From Betaproteobacteria bacterium (lineage in GTDB: Bacteria; Bdellovibrionota_B; Oligoflexia; Silvanigrellales; Silvanigrellaceae), in contig VGHE01000001.1 in NCBI GenBank assembly GCA_016868315.1, forward strand, positions 490,897 to 554,896: DNA of 64,000 nt, written 5' to 3'. Under the pieces are notes generated by a model, which was given only the letters and a program-made list of their open reading frames with translations, had not been told where the DNA came from and did not search any database. Positions 33,215 to 42,476 of this stretch are shown here, in pieces (position 1 is the first letter of the stretch; the number at the start of each line of letters is the position of its first letter). The translations under genes and the position numbers were made by a program.

Positions 33215-35072
33215 GTGTTTCGAGCATTTTGGTGAGCTTGCGGGCGAATGCTCCCGGGTTACGGACGGGCGAACCTTCTGCGAGAAGCGCAGTATCATAG
33301 AGGACATCGACCCACTCTTCGAGCGCAACATCGGCAGGATTGCTCTCTGCCTTGCTGACCAGTGAGCGAATAATAGGGTGGCTTGGATTCACTTCCAAAA
33401 TGCGTTTTGCTCCGGTGAATTCCTTATTTGTTGCCTTCATCATGCGCTCCATATGCGCGCTGAGTCCGAATTCGTCGGCGACAAGGCAACACGGACTATC
33501 CACCAAACGTTTTGAGATTTTCACATCTTTTAGGCTTTCTCCACATTTTCTGCGGAAGATCTCAAGCAGCGGGGCGATTTTCTCAGGAGCGAGCTCGTCC
33601 TCGTTCTGTTTCTTTTCAGGTTCCTGTCCGACACCCGAAAGATCCAAATCACCTTTGGCAATTGACTTCAGACTCGCTTCACCGTGCTTCGGATAATCCA
33701 TCACGAACCACTCATCGATCGGATCACTCAGCAGCAGGACTTCAATTCCGCGCGAGGTGAGCGCCTCGAGGTGTGGGCTGGCCGAAACAGCGTCGTATGA
33801 CGACCCGCTGAGATAATAAATATCTCGCTGGCCATCGGCCTTACGCTCCCAATATTCCTTGAGAGAAACCCAGCTGTCGCTCCCAGTTTTGGTGGAACGG
33901 AAACGCACGAGTTCAGAAAGTGTTTCATGACTGTCGCGATCGAAGTGGAATCCTTCTTTCAGCACCGCGCCAAAGTTTGCATAGAAGCTCGTGTATTTTT
34001 CAGGCTCGTTCTTGGCGAGGTTCTGCAACGCTCCGAGAAGCTTTTTGACGATCTGTTTGCGGATAGCGGGGAGCTTGGTGTTCTGTTGAAGAATTTCACG
34101 CGACACGTTCAGTGGAAGTTCATCGGTTTCAACAACACCACTGACAAAACGCAGATACTCAGGAATAAGCTCTTTGCACTTGTCAGAAATGCTGACGCGC
34201 TTCACGTAAAGATGCAAGCCGTGTGAATCGCGCTGATACAGGTCAAAAGGCACCGCTGAAGGAATGTACACAACCGCCTGGAACGGGGTAAGCCCCTCTA
34301 CGCTCATGTGCTCCCACAACAAAGGCTCTTGCCAGTCACCGCTCAGTTGTTTGTAGAGTTCCTGATAATCTTCGGGCTTGTTGTCTTTCTTGGCGCGTGC
34401 CCAAACAGGAGTGGACTTGTTGAGGCGCTCTTCCTTGTTGTCCTTGTCGAGCCAGACAATCGGATAGGTGACGTAGTCAGAATATTTACGAATAATACCC
34501 TTGATGCGCCACTCTTCAAGGAACTCTTTTTCATCATCCTTAAGTGTCAGTTCAATGCGTGTTCCACGCGCCGACTTACTGCCTGAGGCAAGGGTGTAAG
34601 TACCATTGCCGGTGCTTTCCCACAGCCATGCCTGTTCTCCAGAAGCAGAACGGCTCTCCACAGTTATTTTTTCAGCAACCATAAAGGCTGCGTAGAAACC
34701 AACGCCAAACTGTCCGATCAGGTTTGCGTCTTTTTTGTCGGTCTCGGTGAGTTTATCAAGAAACTTTTTCGTACCCGAATTCGCAATTGTACCGAGATTG
34801 GAAATCAGCTCATCGCGAGTCATTCCAATGCCCGTGTCTTCGATAACCAGCTTTCTGCTTTGCGCATCAACGCTCAAACGAATTCCGCTCTCGCCTTCCG
34901 CCGCGAGCAAGTTCTTCTTGGTGATCTCTTCAAAGCGCACTTTATCGATGGCGTCTGATGCGTTTGAGATCAGTTCCCTCAGGAAGATTTCTTTATTGGA
35001 GTAGAGGGAGTGGATCATCAGGTTGAGGAGTTGCTGGGTCTCAGCCTGAAAGGAATGGACTTCTTGTGACAT
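33204..35072 (-). CDS. htpG: Chaperone HtpG (bacterial Hsp90)
   Basis: A 622-residue cytosolic ATP-dependent chaperone. N-terminal GHKL ATPase motifs: ELISNASDAIDKVRFE, IEDTGIGMTRDELISNLGTI and IGQFGVGFYAAFMV. The middle domain includes RGTRIELTLKDDEKEFLEEW-like text and the catalytic-loop region NVSREILQQN. The C-terminal dimerisation domain ends ETQKA. ATG 35072 has GGAGG 6 nt upstream; an earlier start would add 19 residues without support. A TTGACG lies further upstream without a clear -10 partner. It stands alone, with its terminator in the stop codon. Confidence 0.97.
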   Translation of the reverse strand: MSQEVHSFQAETQQLLNLMIHSLYSNKEIFLRELISNASDAIDKVRFEEITKKNLLAAEGESGIRLSVDAQSRKLVIEDTGIGMTRDELISNLGTIANSGTKKFLDKLTETDKKDANLIGQFGVGFYAAFMVAEKITVESRSASGEQAWLWESTGNGTYTLASGSKSARGTRIELTLKDDEKEFLEEWRIKGIIRKYSDYVTYPIVWLDKDNKEERLNKSTPVWARAKKDNKPEDYQELYKQLSGDWQEPLLWEHMSVEGLTPFQAVVYIPSAVPFDLYQRDSHGLHLYVKRVSISDKCKELIPEYLRFVSGVVETDELPLNVSREILQQNTKLPAIRKQIVKKLLGALQNLAKNEPEKYTSFYANFGAVLKEGFHFDRDSHETLSELVRFRSTKTGSDSWVSLKEYWERKADGQRDIYYLSGSSYDAVSASPHLEALTSRGIEVLLLSDPIDEWFVMDYPKHGEASLKSIAKGDLDLSGVGQEPEKKQNEDELAPEKIAPLLEIFRRKCGESLKDVKISKRLVDSPCCLVADEFGLSAHMERMMKATNKEFTGAKRILEVNPSHPIIRSLVSKAESNPADVALEEWVDVLYDTALLAEGSPVRNPGAFARKLTKMLETQKA

Positions 35073-35157
35073 GAATGCCTCCGGACGTTGAAATCGCCGT
35101 AAAGTTAAGGCGGATACAGGCAACGTCAAGGGGTGTGTGTATTTAAAATTTTATTCA

Positions 35158-36072
35158 TTATATTAGGTTATTAGAGATAACCCAAGCGAACTCTGCAGAA
35201 GTGGAATGGGTTCCGGTGGGGGTATCGAAGTGCAGAATCGGGCCGTCGCTCGGGATGTTGGTTGGTTCAATTCCAACCGTAGAGTGCGGTCGTCCATCGC
35301 CCCAGCCATTGTGGCACCACCAGATTCCCACCCAGGGCAGGTGAGCGTTCTGAAGGACGTCGATGCGCACACCCAGTTTTTTGCGGATGAGCGATGTACA
35401 AAATATCCCTCCCGGTGTGGCCTGTACGTAGAATTTTGAGGCCAACGGTTGGGCATCGGGGGCGAATTTTCTTGAGGCAAGAATCTCAACTGCGAAGTCA
35501 GACTGCAGGAGCGAATCGAGTTCAGAGTGCCCGCGCACAATTCCCCATTCCACAACGTCACCCGGTTCAGCAGCGAATAAGGCATGCGATGCGTAAACGC
35601 CCAGTGCACAAAAACTCGCATGCAATTCGGGGTTGAAGGTTTTCAGCGGAACGGAATTGTTGAACTGAACTTGAAAGTGAAAGGCTCCCCACCGGCTTGC
35701 AGGAAGAGTTTCGCTTTTGCCAACGATAGTTCGTTTAAAATGTGCACTGCCCCACGACCAGCCACTGCTTGACTGGTTGTCATGAGCAAAATTGAGGTCG
35801 GGAGACTTCCCCCAAACATTACCGTGATCGCGCAGGTTCCAAAGAGCAGACCCACCCACAGTCGGATAGCATTCGTCGCCACCCCAAGCATCGAGACTGG
35901 TAAACTGCATTCTGTTTTCATCGCTGAGGGCATGCTTCCATTCATCCGCAAGCGGCTCGACCAAGAGATTTCCTGCAGGACTCACCAGGCGAGAAAGCTT
36001 ACCCGTCGTGTGTGCCACGCCCAGAGTGGTGGAGCCAGAGACGAGCTGAATCTCGTTTTGCGGAGGGGTCAT
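35158..36072 (-). CDS. Aldose 1-epimerase-like carbohydrate protein
   Basis: A 304-residue protein resembling the galactose-mutarotase (aldose epimerase) superfamily: N-terminal strands with GKLSRLVSPAGNLL, a central WGSAHFKRTIVG region, and the C-terminal block GWGDGRPHSTVGIEPTN, where the IEP resembles the catalytic glutamate motif of the family. The usual catalytic His motif is not obvious, so it may bind sugars rather than act as a mutarotase. ATG 36072 lies 8 bp after the stop of the oxidoreductase gene, with a distant AGGA. It could serve galactose use with the galT-galK-GH42 genes 20 kb away (inference). Confidence 0.6.
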   Translation of the reverse strand: MTPPQNEIQLVSGSTTLGVAHTTGKLSRLVSPAGNLLVEPLADEWKHALSDENRMQFTSLDAWGGDECYPTVGGSALWNLRDHGNVWGKSPDLNFAHDNQSSSGWSWGSAHFKRTIVGKSETLPASRWGAFHFQVQFNNSVPLKTFNPELHASFCALGVYASHALFAAEPGDVVEWGIVRGHSELDSLLQSDFAVEILASRKFAPDAQPLASKFYVQATPGGIFCTSLIRKKLGVRIDVLQNAHLPWVGIWWCHNGWGDGRPHSTVGIEPTNIPSDGPILHFDTPTGTHSTSAEFAWVISNNLI

Positions 36073-36079
36073 GAGAAAG

Positions 36080-39000
36080 TCATCCTGCAGGGGTGTTTTT
36101 TGAGGATTCGGAAAGACGCAAGTCGGCAACGATCTGCTGGAAGATGCCCGAAACCTCAAATTCTGCGACGCGTTCCTTGCGCGCGAGCAGAATGCCCTGT
36201 TGAATTTTGACTCCATCGCGACAGCTTGGACATCCGCTCAACACCACGCTGGCGGGAGCCGAACGAATCTGGTCGAACAGGTTCTCAGCAATCTGGGTTC
36301 CAATGCGCGGGTTCTTCAAACGCGCTGTTCCAGAAAGGCCGCAGCAATTGTCGTATGCCTCAACACCCGAATAGTACATTTTGAGCAATTCAAGCTGCGC
36401 AGCAGTGGCTTGTTTTGTATTATGGCAGGGCACTTTGAGGCCAACTGTGCGCTGGATTTTTTCGCTCGGTTGGGGCAGCTGAGGCTGTGGGATTTTTTCC
36501 GAGCTCAACTTTTTCATAAGTTCCATGGCAATTTCAGCCGTATCTTGAACTTGGTAGTCGAGCAGAGAAAGGTCGAATGAACTCGGAAGCGACGCCTTGG
36601 CCTTGAGGTATTCAAGTTTCTCAGGCTGCTTGAGCAGTGCTTTGAATTCGCGGATGGCCTCGCAGCAGGTAGGACAGTTCGAAAAAAGAACGAACTTGGG
36701 TTGGCCATGAGGTGCACCTGCGCGCCATTCTTCAACGAGACGGTGAATGCACTTAGCAATTTCGACGAGCGAAGCCATATGTGCTTGTTTGGCGCGCTCA
36801 TGTAAACCTTCGGCTTCAAACGGAAAGCCACAGCACATTTTCTTTTCCAAATCGACAAGACGCACTCTCAGAACCGATTTGAAATAGGTGTCTACGGCTG
36901 TTGTGGCCTGGGGCAAACCGAAGGTGTCCATGCAGCCTCGGTAGCGGATGTATATAGTGTGCGGTGCAAGGGTGTCGTGTGCAGCAACTGCATTGCCCAA
37001 GTCCGGCTTGACCAAGACGAAGTTATCGGCTGAGCGCAGTTTGTGGCCGTGCGCAGCGGGCTCATAGTGGGAGACCGAGAGAGTCGGAGGCACAGTGTAG
37101 GTTTTGAGCCAATCGGGCACCGTTTTCATTTTGCGAATGACATTGAGCAACGGCAAACCCAACTGAATGAAGAACGCCAAGAGCTTGTATGTGAGGGGCT
37201 TGAAGAAATCATCACCCATGAGTCGCTCATAGAGGAAGCCCCAGAGTTTTGAGCCCATTGAGGGCAACTTACCCATGGTGTGGTAGGCGCGCATCAGTGG
37301 ATGCACATCGATTTCAACCGGACAAGCTTTGTCGCAGCGACGGCAATAAAAACACTTCTTGAGCAATGAAGCACTTTCGCTCAGCATCTGCTGTGTCGCG
37401 CCCATAATTTTGTCGAACTGAGCTGAGTTATGGGTCGATCGCGCCGAGGCGCGCAAGACTGCAATGCGCTCCATGAACATCAGCACATTGCGCTTGCTTG
37501 GAAGAACGGGCTGCTTACTTTTGCGTTGCCCCTTTTTCTCAAGCTGGTGCTCGGCATCAATAACAGGGCAGACCTTACAACTGTTGCAACGTGTGCACTT
37601 TTGTCCTTCGCTGATGGCAAGCTTTTCTGACTCAAGCATTGTTTCATCGGCAAGTTTATTGCCCGACTTCAGAGACTCCTGGATTTGCCGTGAGCTGATG
37701 TTGAGAAGGCGTGCACGCAGGGAGCGCGACAGACTCGTGCGCAGGAAGAGAGTTTCCGGGTTGAACAGGTCATCAGGGTCGAGGATGTCTTTGATACGGC
37801 ACATGCGCTCGAAGTCATCTTTGGGGATGTGATTGATCCAGAGGAAAGCGGCTTTACCTGCGACCCCGTGCTCGCCTGTGAAACGCGCACTGCCGTGTGG
37901 ATCGTTCTTTGGGGCGAGGTTCTGAGCCTCATCGATAACTTTTTCGAGGTAATCCCAGGCCAGAGTTGCCTGCTCTTCATCGTAGAGGTCAAATCCACCG
38001 ATGTTCCAGTGGATGATAGCGGTGTGACGCGGAGTCAGGTGCCCAAACAAAACGTCTTGTTTGCGGTCAGCCAAGCGTGCGGGCTTACTGCGCTCAACGA
38101 TTTTGAGAACCTCCGGCAGATACTCGCTCCGGATTTCCATGTCGGTTTTGCATTTGGTGCGTAGCTTTTTGGGAAGCTCCTCGCGCGGACGTTTCATCAA
38201 TTCGAATTCATGCAGGCCTCGTTTTACATCGAGCACTTCAGTTTTCTCGACGTGGCGCATTTCTTCAGAGGGTGTCAGGCCAGCATCTGCAAGGGCAATA
38301 TAGGCTGTAGCCTCGCAGCGCTGCAGACGCGTTCGACAGGTGGTGGCATCTTGCTCTTCAACAGAGAGAATGATGACAGCCTCATCTTGCGGTGAAAAAA
38401 CGTGCGGAAAATCTTGCAACAGGAAACGGCGAATGCTGTGTCCTGTGATGATTTCAAAGTATTCCGGGTGATCGCGCTGGGGCAGTGATTTGATGGCTCG
38501 CGTAACGCGTGTTGCAGCCTCCACGGATTTGAAGTGCCAGCGCGCTCCCATCAAGTATTGTCTTGGCTTTTCGATTTCAAACGTGACTTCATAAATGAAG
38601 CCTGTGGTGCCCTCTGCGCCCACGAAAGCAGACAGCGGCAGCTTTGGTGCATCTGCCATGGTGTCTGTTTGCAGATAGTTTTCGGGCTGCTCGGCTCTGA
38701 GTGCCTGCTGCGCCAGCATATTTGCGTGTGCTTTCATTCCCTGCAGGGGCACATTCACCTGTTCAGGTGAGGGCTCACACACAGCTTTCAACTCTCTCTT
38801 GGCAAGGCCTTTGAACTCGCGGTCGAATTGGGTGGTATCGTGAACGCTGAAAAACTTTCTCGCCATGAGGAACGGTTCGTTTTCAATGTCTTTGGCTTCA
38901 CGTTCGTTGGGTGCAAAGCATACCGCCGTACCGCGCGATGTGACCGCTCGTCCATGTATTATAACCTCATAAGCCTTGCGTCCGCCGTTGCTGCCAGTTG

Positions 39001-39688
39001 CTGCAATACCTCCTGTGGCTGCACGCGGAGTGTTGGGGTCACAGCGCAGCACATATCCGCGCTTGTTGAGGTAGTTGACTAGATCCTTGAACGGCACACC
39101 TGCACCCACCGTGACCTCAAAGTTGCCATTGCAGCGACGGCTGGGGCGGATTTCGGAAATGTGATCGATGCCGCGCAAGCTAACGGTAACTGCGGGAGCC
39201 ATGGGTGTGACTCCCATGTTGTAGCCACCGCCTTCTCCGTAAGGAATCATCGGAATTTTGTGAGTGTAGAAGAGTTTGACGAGCTTCTGCAACGCATTCG
39301 AAGAATACACATGGATGACCGCTTCTGTGACAAGCGCGCGGTGCTCCATGCTGTCAGCGGAAAATGCTTCGCGGTCGAGCCAAAGGGCTGAGAAGTTTCC
39401 GGCACCAACAATAGCCTCGATGCGCGACCTCAGTTCCGACAGTTTCTTGCGCAGCATGAAGGTCTTCGAAATTCGGGTGACAATAAACTTGATGATGTCG
39501 GGCGAGACGTTGCGCTGCAACTGCGGAAGCACGTGTGTGTAGAAGTCTGTTTCGGTGAGCAGGTTTGGGATGAACGTGTGCGAACCGGAGGTGTCGCCCC
39601 CCGTTTTGGCGAAGAGCTTTTGCGACACATCAGCAGGGAGCGGCGGCATTAAGCCGGCAACGTCGAGCCACTGGTCTAGTCCGTCCAT
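36080..39688 (-). CDS. FAD-linked oxidase / Fe-S / CCG-domain fusion dehydrogenase
   Basis: A 1202-residue fusion of the GlcD/D-lactate dehydrogenase type. FAD-binding domain (about 125-320; PMIPYGEGGGYNMG, ATGGIAATGSNGGRKAYEV), FAD-oxidase C-terminal domain (about 370-670), and a 4Fe-4S pair: CTRCNSCKVCPV near 690 and CFYCRRCDKACPV near 780. Two CCG cysteine-rich domains follow (MCCGFPFEAEG near 950, NCCGLSGTARLKN near 1113). Homologues oxidise D-lactate, glycolate or related 2-hydroxyacids and pass electrons to quinones. FAD and Fe-S parts are often separate proteins; here one polypeptide carries all. AAAGGG lies 5 nt before ATG 39688. Substrate unknown. Confidence 0.88.
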   Translation of the reverse strand: MDGLDQWLDVAGLMPPLPADVSQKLFAKTGGDTSGSHTFIPNLLTETDFYTHVLPQLQRNVSPDIIKFIVTRISKTFMLRKKLSELRSRIEAIVGAGNFSALWLDREAFSADSMEHRALVTEAVIHVYSSNALQKLVKLFYTHKIPMIPYGEGGGYNMGVTPMAPAVTVSLRGIDHISEIRPSRRCNGNFEVTVGAGVPFKDLVNYLNKRGYVLRCDPNTPRAATGGIAATGSNGGRKAYEVIIHGRAVTSRGTAVCFAPNEREAKDIENEPFLMARKFFSVHDTTQFDREFKGLAKRELKAVCEPSPEQVNVPLQGMKAHANMLAQQALRAEQPENYLQTDTMADAPKLPLSAFVGAEGTTGFIYEVTFEIEKPRQYLMGARWHFKSVEAATRVTRAIKSLPQRDHPEYFEIITGHSIRRFLLQDFPHVFSPQDEAVIILSVEEQDATTCRTRLQRCEATAYIALADAGLTPSEEMRHVEKTEVLDVKRGLHEFELMKRPREELPKKLRTKCKTDMEIRSEYLPEVLKIVERSKPARLADRKQDVLFGHLTPRHTAIIHWNIGGFDLYDEEQATLAWDYLEKVIDEAQNLAPKNDPHGSARFTGEHGVAGKAAFLWINHIPKDDFERMCRIKDILDPDDLFNPETLFLRTSLSRSLRARLLNISSRQIQESLKSGNKLADETMLESEKLAISEGQKCTRCNSCKVCPVIDAEHQLEKKGQRKSKQPVLPSKRNVLMFMERIAVLRASARSTHNSAQFDKIMGATQQMLSESASLLKKCFYCRRCDKACPVEIDVHPLMRAYHTMGKLPSMGSKLWGFLYERLMGDDFFKPLTYKLLAFFIQLGLPLLNVIRKMKTVPDWLKTYTVPPTLSVSHYEPAAHGHKLRSADNFVLVKPDLGNAVAAHDTLAPHTIYIRYRGCMDTFGLPQATTAVDTYFKSVLRVRLVDLEKKMCCGFPFEAEGLHERAKQAHMASLVEIAKCIHRLVEEWRAGAPHGQPKFVLFSNCPTCCEAIREFKALLKQPEKLEYLKAKASLPSSFDLSLLDYQVQDTAEIAMELMKKLSSEKIPQPQLPQPSEKIQRTVGLKVPCHNTKQATAAQLELLKMYYSGVEAYDNCCGLSGTARLKNPRIGTQIAENLFDQIRSAPASVVLSGCPSCRDGVKIQQGILLARKERVAEFEVSGIFQQIVADLRLSESSKNTPAG

Positions 39689-39736
39689 TTTAACCCTTTC
39701 TTGCACACGTGATGTGTGCTTCCTCTCCGATTTCGT

Positions 39737-41020
39737 TCAAAAGTCTTGGGTTTGCAAGCGTGTCTCATCGAAGTGAAGCAGCCCCCCAAGAATTTTCTTC
39801 CGAACCGTCTGGAGTTGGTTTGATTTGTACTGTTCGTGAGAGGCCGGTCCGAACTGGGCGACCTCGTGGCTTCTGCGATCAAAAATCTGAATTTCCAAGG
39901 GAAAGAAACGCGCGTTCTCTTCTGGAATCAGCCCCATGAGAAGCGGGTCGTCTTCTGGCTCAAGCCCGCGCGCGTGGCGCAATTGCCCCGCAAGTGAACT
40001 GAGCACCAAAAATGCAGGGTTGGGGGTGCGCACCAGGTGTCTTACAGTCAATTGTATTGATTTGTACTTTGCACTCGAATGAATGTTCTGGCGGCCTTTG
40101 CCCTTGGGTTCGTCGAAAGACATGCTCCAGTCGACTCGGTTGCACATCTGCATGAATTCCTCGGGACTCACAGTACCCGTTTGCAGCAAATCATATGCGA
40201 GAGACAATTGTCGGTGCGCACTGCTCAGATTTAGCAGCGCGTTGCGGGTGCGTAAATTCAAAACCTGGTGGGGAATGATGATGTCGGTTTCCATCAAAAT
40301 ACGCAGGAGCTTGGCGATGTCGTGCGCCTCGGAAACCACGAAGCGAACTCCCAGGTAATCGAAGACCTCTTCAGCCATAGCCTCAGGTTTGTGCAGGAGT
40401 TTGAGCAGAACGCTGTGTCTGGTTTTGGCTTCTTTCCACTCCAGGTTGACGAGCTGGACTTCCAAATTTTGCGATTGAGCCTTCCAACCCTGATCTGTGC
40501 GTTGCGAGATGATTGAGCGGATTCGTCCAAAAATTTGTTCTCGGGCCGCATCGAGCTCTCTGAGCTTGCCGTTGAACTCGAGGTGCGAGATGGCGTTCAT
40601 CACTTTGAGCAGCGCACATGACCATAACCGCAAATATCTGCGCCTTGGAACGCGCTGGCTTGCAAACACAAGCAGCCGCCTTGGATCCTCGAGGTGAAGG
40701 AGCTCGTTGGGAACTGGGAAACGCTCACGCTCGTCGGTGGAGAGCAAAGTGTGTCGTATAAAAAACAAGGCCTCACCAAAAAATTGCTCTATCTGTTTAC
40801 GGTGTTCAAACTTGCTCAGGTCAAACCCGCAGTGCCGCAGAAATTCAGCTGCTCGCTCGCGGTGAGGAATATTCATGTTGCGATGAGCGAGAATGTTTTG
40901 TTGTCCCAGCACAACAGAAAGCTCTTGCCAGGGCATAGCCCAGATGTTCTCCGCGGAACGCTTCATGCTTAAGTGCTCAGCAGATGTGTCTGCCTGAGAG
41001 GGAGTGTCAACGTATTCCAA
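39737..41020 (-). CDS. Divergent RelA/SpoT-synthetase-fold protein
   Basis: A 427-residue protein. Residues about 198-400 resemble the (p)ppGpp synthetase fold: KTRHSVLLKLLHKPEA (like the R.Kh..Si..Km block), EEVFDYLGVRFVV with D221, KYKSIQLTV (place of GYqSlHttv; Tyr and Ser kept, His is Gln) and FPLEIQIFDRR followed by HEVAQFGPASHEQYK (like EvQIRT...AEyG.AAHw.YK). The N-terminal 190 residues are helical and unknown; no HD hydrolase or TGS/ACT domain is seen. Activity is uncertain because several signature residues differ. TTG 41020 has GAGGG 4 nt upstream; ATG 40966 is the alternative. It diverges from the thioredoxin-like gene. Confidence 0.65.
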   Translation of the reverse strand: MEYVDTPSQADTSAEHLSMKRSAENIWAMPWQELSVVLGQQNILAHRNMNIPHRERAAEFLRHCGFDLSKFEHRKQIEQFFGEALFFIRHTLLSTDERERFPVPNELLHLEDPRRLLVFASQRVPRRRYLRLWSCALLKVMNAISHLEFNGKLRELDAAREQIFGRIRSIISQRTDQGWKAQSQNLEVQLVNLEWKEAKTRHSVLLKLLHKPEAMAEEVFDYLGVRFVVSEAHDIAKLLRILMETDIIIPHQVLNLRTRNALLNLSSAHRQLSLAYDLLQTGTVSPEEFMQMCNRVDWSMSFDEPKGKGRQNIHSSAKYKSIQLTVRHLVRTPNPAFLVLSSLAGQLRHARGLEPEDDPLLMGLIPEENARFFPLEIQIFDRRSHEVAQFGPASHEQYKSNQLQTVRKKILGGLLHFDETRLQTQDF

Positions 41021-41054
41021 GGTGCCCTCGTTTATTCTTCGAGCAATCGTGACA

Positions 41055-41060
41055 ATATAA
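41055..41060 (+). promoter_or_regulatory. Candidate -10 box before the thioredoxin-like gene
   Basis: A perfect TATAAT lies 47 bp before ATG 41108, in the 87-bp divergent gap. No good -35 hexamer is seen at 16-19 bp; TTTATT is the nearest. The gap must also carry the promoter of the minus-strand gene. Confidence 0.35.
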
Positions 41061-41107
41061 TACCGACTCTTTCCGCGGAGTCACCTTATGTCTTGGGAGG
41101 CAGGCAT

Positions 41108-41710
41108 ATGAACTGTGACAAATGCACTGTTAGTTACTCGAAGCAAAAGTTGTGCGGGTGGCGCATTGGTCTTGGCGCACTGGCAGTCGCACCTGCGGCT
41201 CTGTGTCTTACGCCTCTGGCATGGGCAGCCGCATCTGGTTCTGTGCCGGCCGGCAATAAACCGACGCCCGACCCTTCACCCTACGAGCGCAAGGTCTCAC
41301 TACCACCGCTTGTGTTGCTCGCACCCGACCAAACGAAAGGGCAGAGTTTTGAACCCCAGAAGTATCGCCTCTCGTTCGTCTGTTTGTTGGGAACCTGGAA
41401 CAAGCAAAGCGATCAGGTGCATCTCTATTTTGAAAAGAACCATGAATTTTTTGTTGAACGCAAAATCGCGGCAGTTGCTGCATTTTCGCACGACACAGCA
41501 GAGAACCTCAAACTTTGGGCGGAACAACGCAAGCCACGTTACCTTTTTGGTCTTGCACCAACAGAGTTCGTCGATCAGCTGAAGAATCCGAAAGTTCCGA
41601 CCTGTTGGCTGCTCTCGCGAGAAGGTCAGTTGTTACGTAAGTTCGAGCTTCCAAGTGAGAAGGATTTGGGTTCTGTTTACGATAAGTTGAAACGATGGAC
41701 TGATTTTTGA
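41108..41710 (+). CDS. Thioredoxin-fold-like exported protein without CXXC
   Basis: A 200-residue protein with a signal peptide (hydrophobic about 19-40, cleavage near AWA/AA). The C-terminal 120 residues look like a TlpA-type thioredoxin fold: strand RLSFVCLLGTWNKQSDQVH where TlpA proteins have xFWATWCPxC, helix, then VPTCWLLSREGQLLRKF like the cis-Pro strand (VPTxFLID). The active-site cysteines are absent (WNKQ), so a redox role is unlikely; a scaffold or binding role is possible. GGGAGG lies about 7 nt before ATG 41108. It precedes the motor operon by 83 bp, but that operon has its own promoter-like site. Confidence 0.55.
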   Translation: MNCDKCTVSYSKQKLCGWRIGLGALAVAPAALCLTPLAWAAASGSVPAGNKPTPDPSPYERKVSLPPLVLLAPDQTKGQSFEPQKYRLSFVCLLGTWNKQSDQVHLYFEKNHEFFVERKIAAVAAFSHDTAENLKLWAEQRKPRYLFGLAPTEFVDQLKNPKVPTCWLLSREGQLLRKFELPSEKDLGSVYDKLKRWTDF

Positions 41711-41727
41711 CGGCCAATTAAGTAACA

Positions 41728-41757
41728 TTGACTCGCCGCGTCCAAGCTCCCTAAAAT
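41728..41757 (+). promoter_or_regulatory. Candidate sigma-70 promoter of the motor operon
   Basis: TTGACT (41728-41733) and TAAAAT (41752-41757) with an 18-bp spacer, 36 bp before the TolQ-like ATG. This is one of the best promoter matches in the window. Confidence 0.55.
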
Positions 41758-41793
41758 TCTAAACGAAATCATCCATGAGCGTGGGGGCTTCAA

Positions 41794-42453
41794 ATGGAGT
41801 TAATTCAAAGGGCGTTTTTGTACGGTGGCTGGATCATGTACGTGATCCTCTTTTTCTTCATCTGTGTAGTTGCACTGGCTCTGTGGAGAGGATGGCTTCT
41901 TTATTATGTCTTCGACACACAGAATGCTCGTGGCATGTGGTCAGAGATCTACAAACAAGTTGCCAACAATCAAATTGAGAGTGCAATCCGCTTGTGTGAA
42001 CGTCAGCCTGCAAAGCAGATTCTTCCCCGTGTGTGGAAGAAAGGTTTGCAGAGCGCGAGTCGCACGGCCGAAGAAACTCAGAATGCAATTGAATCTGCAA
42101 CCCTTGAGCGTCTTCCTCTCGTTAATCGCTACCTGAACTACTTCGGTACACTTGCTAACATCACTACACTTCTCGGTTTGTTGGGTACTATTGCTGGTCT
42201 CATCATTTCCTTCAGTGCGGTGGCAACTCTTACGGGTGCTGCAAAGCAAACGAAGCTCGCCGAGGGTATCTCGCACGCGCTGTATGCAACCGGTTTCGGC
42301 TTGGGTACTGCTCTTGTGGCCATGGTTGTTCACGGTTTGTTGACCTTCAAAGCAAATCAGACCACCGAGACAACAGATGAGTTCGCAGCCAAGCTAATCG
42401 AGTTACTGCAGATGCGTCGCGCGAACCTGACTTCCAAGTCCTCTCCTGAATAA
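41794..42453 (+). CDS. MotA/TolQ/ExbB proton-channel protein (AglR-type)
   Basis: A 219-residue inner-membrane protein. TM1 (about 11-31) is followed by a cytoplasmic loop with helices and then TM2-TM3 (about 117-141 and 160-186). The family core is here: GTLANITTLLGLLGTIAGLI, then HALYATGFGLGTALVAMV. It should form the pentameric stator with the two TolR-like proteins encoded next and convert proton flow into mechanical force. The AglRQS and TolQR complexes are the nearest functional models. GGGGG lies about 7 nt before the ATG. First gene of an eight-gene operon. Confidence 0.92.
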   Translation: MELIQRAFLYGGWIMYVILFFFICVVALALWRGWLLYYVFDTQNARGMWSEIYKQVANNQIESAIRLCERQPAKQILPRVWKKGLQSASRTAEETQNAIESATLERLPLVNRYLNYFGTLANITTLLGLLGTIAGLIISFSAVATLTGAAKQTKLAEGISHALYATGFGLGTALVAMVVHGLLTFKANQTTETTDEFAAKLIELLQMRRANLTSKSSPE

Positions 42454-42476
42454 CGAAGTTACCGCGAGGAAAAGAA

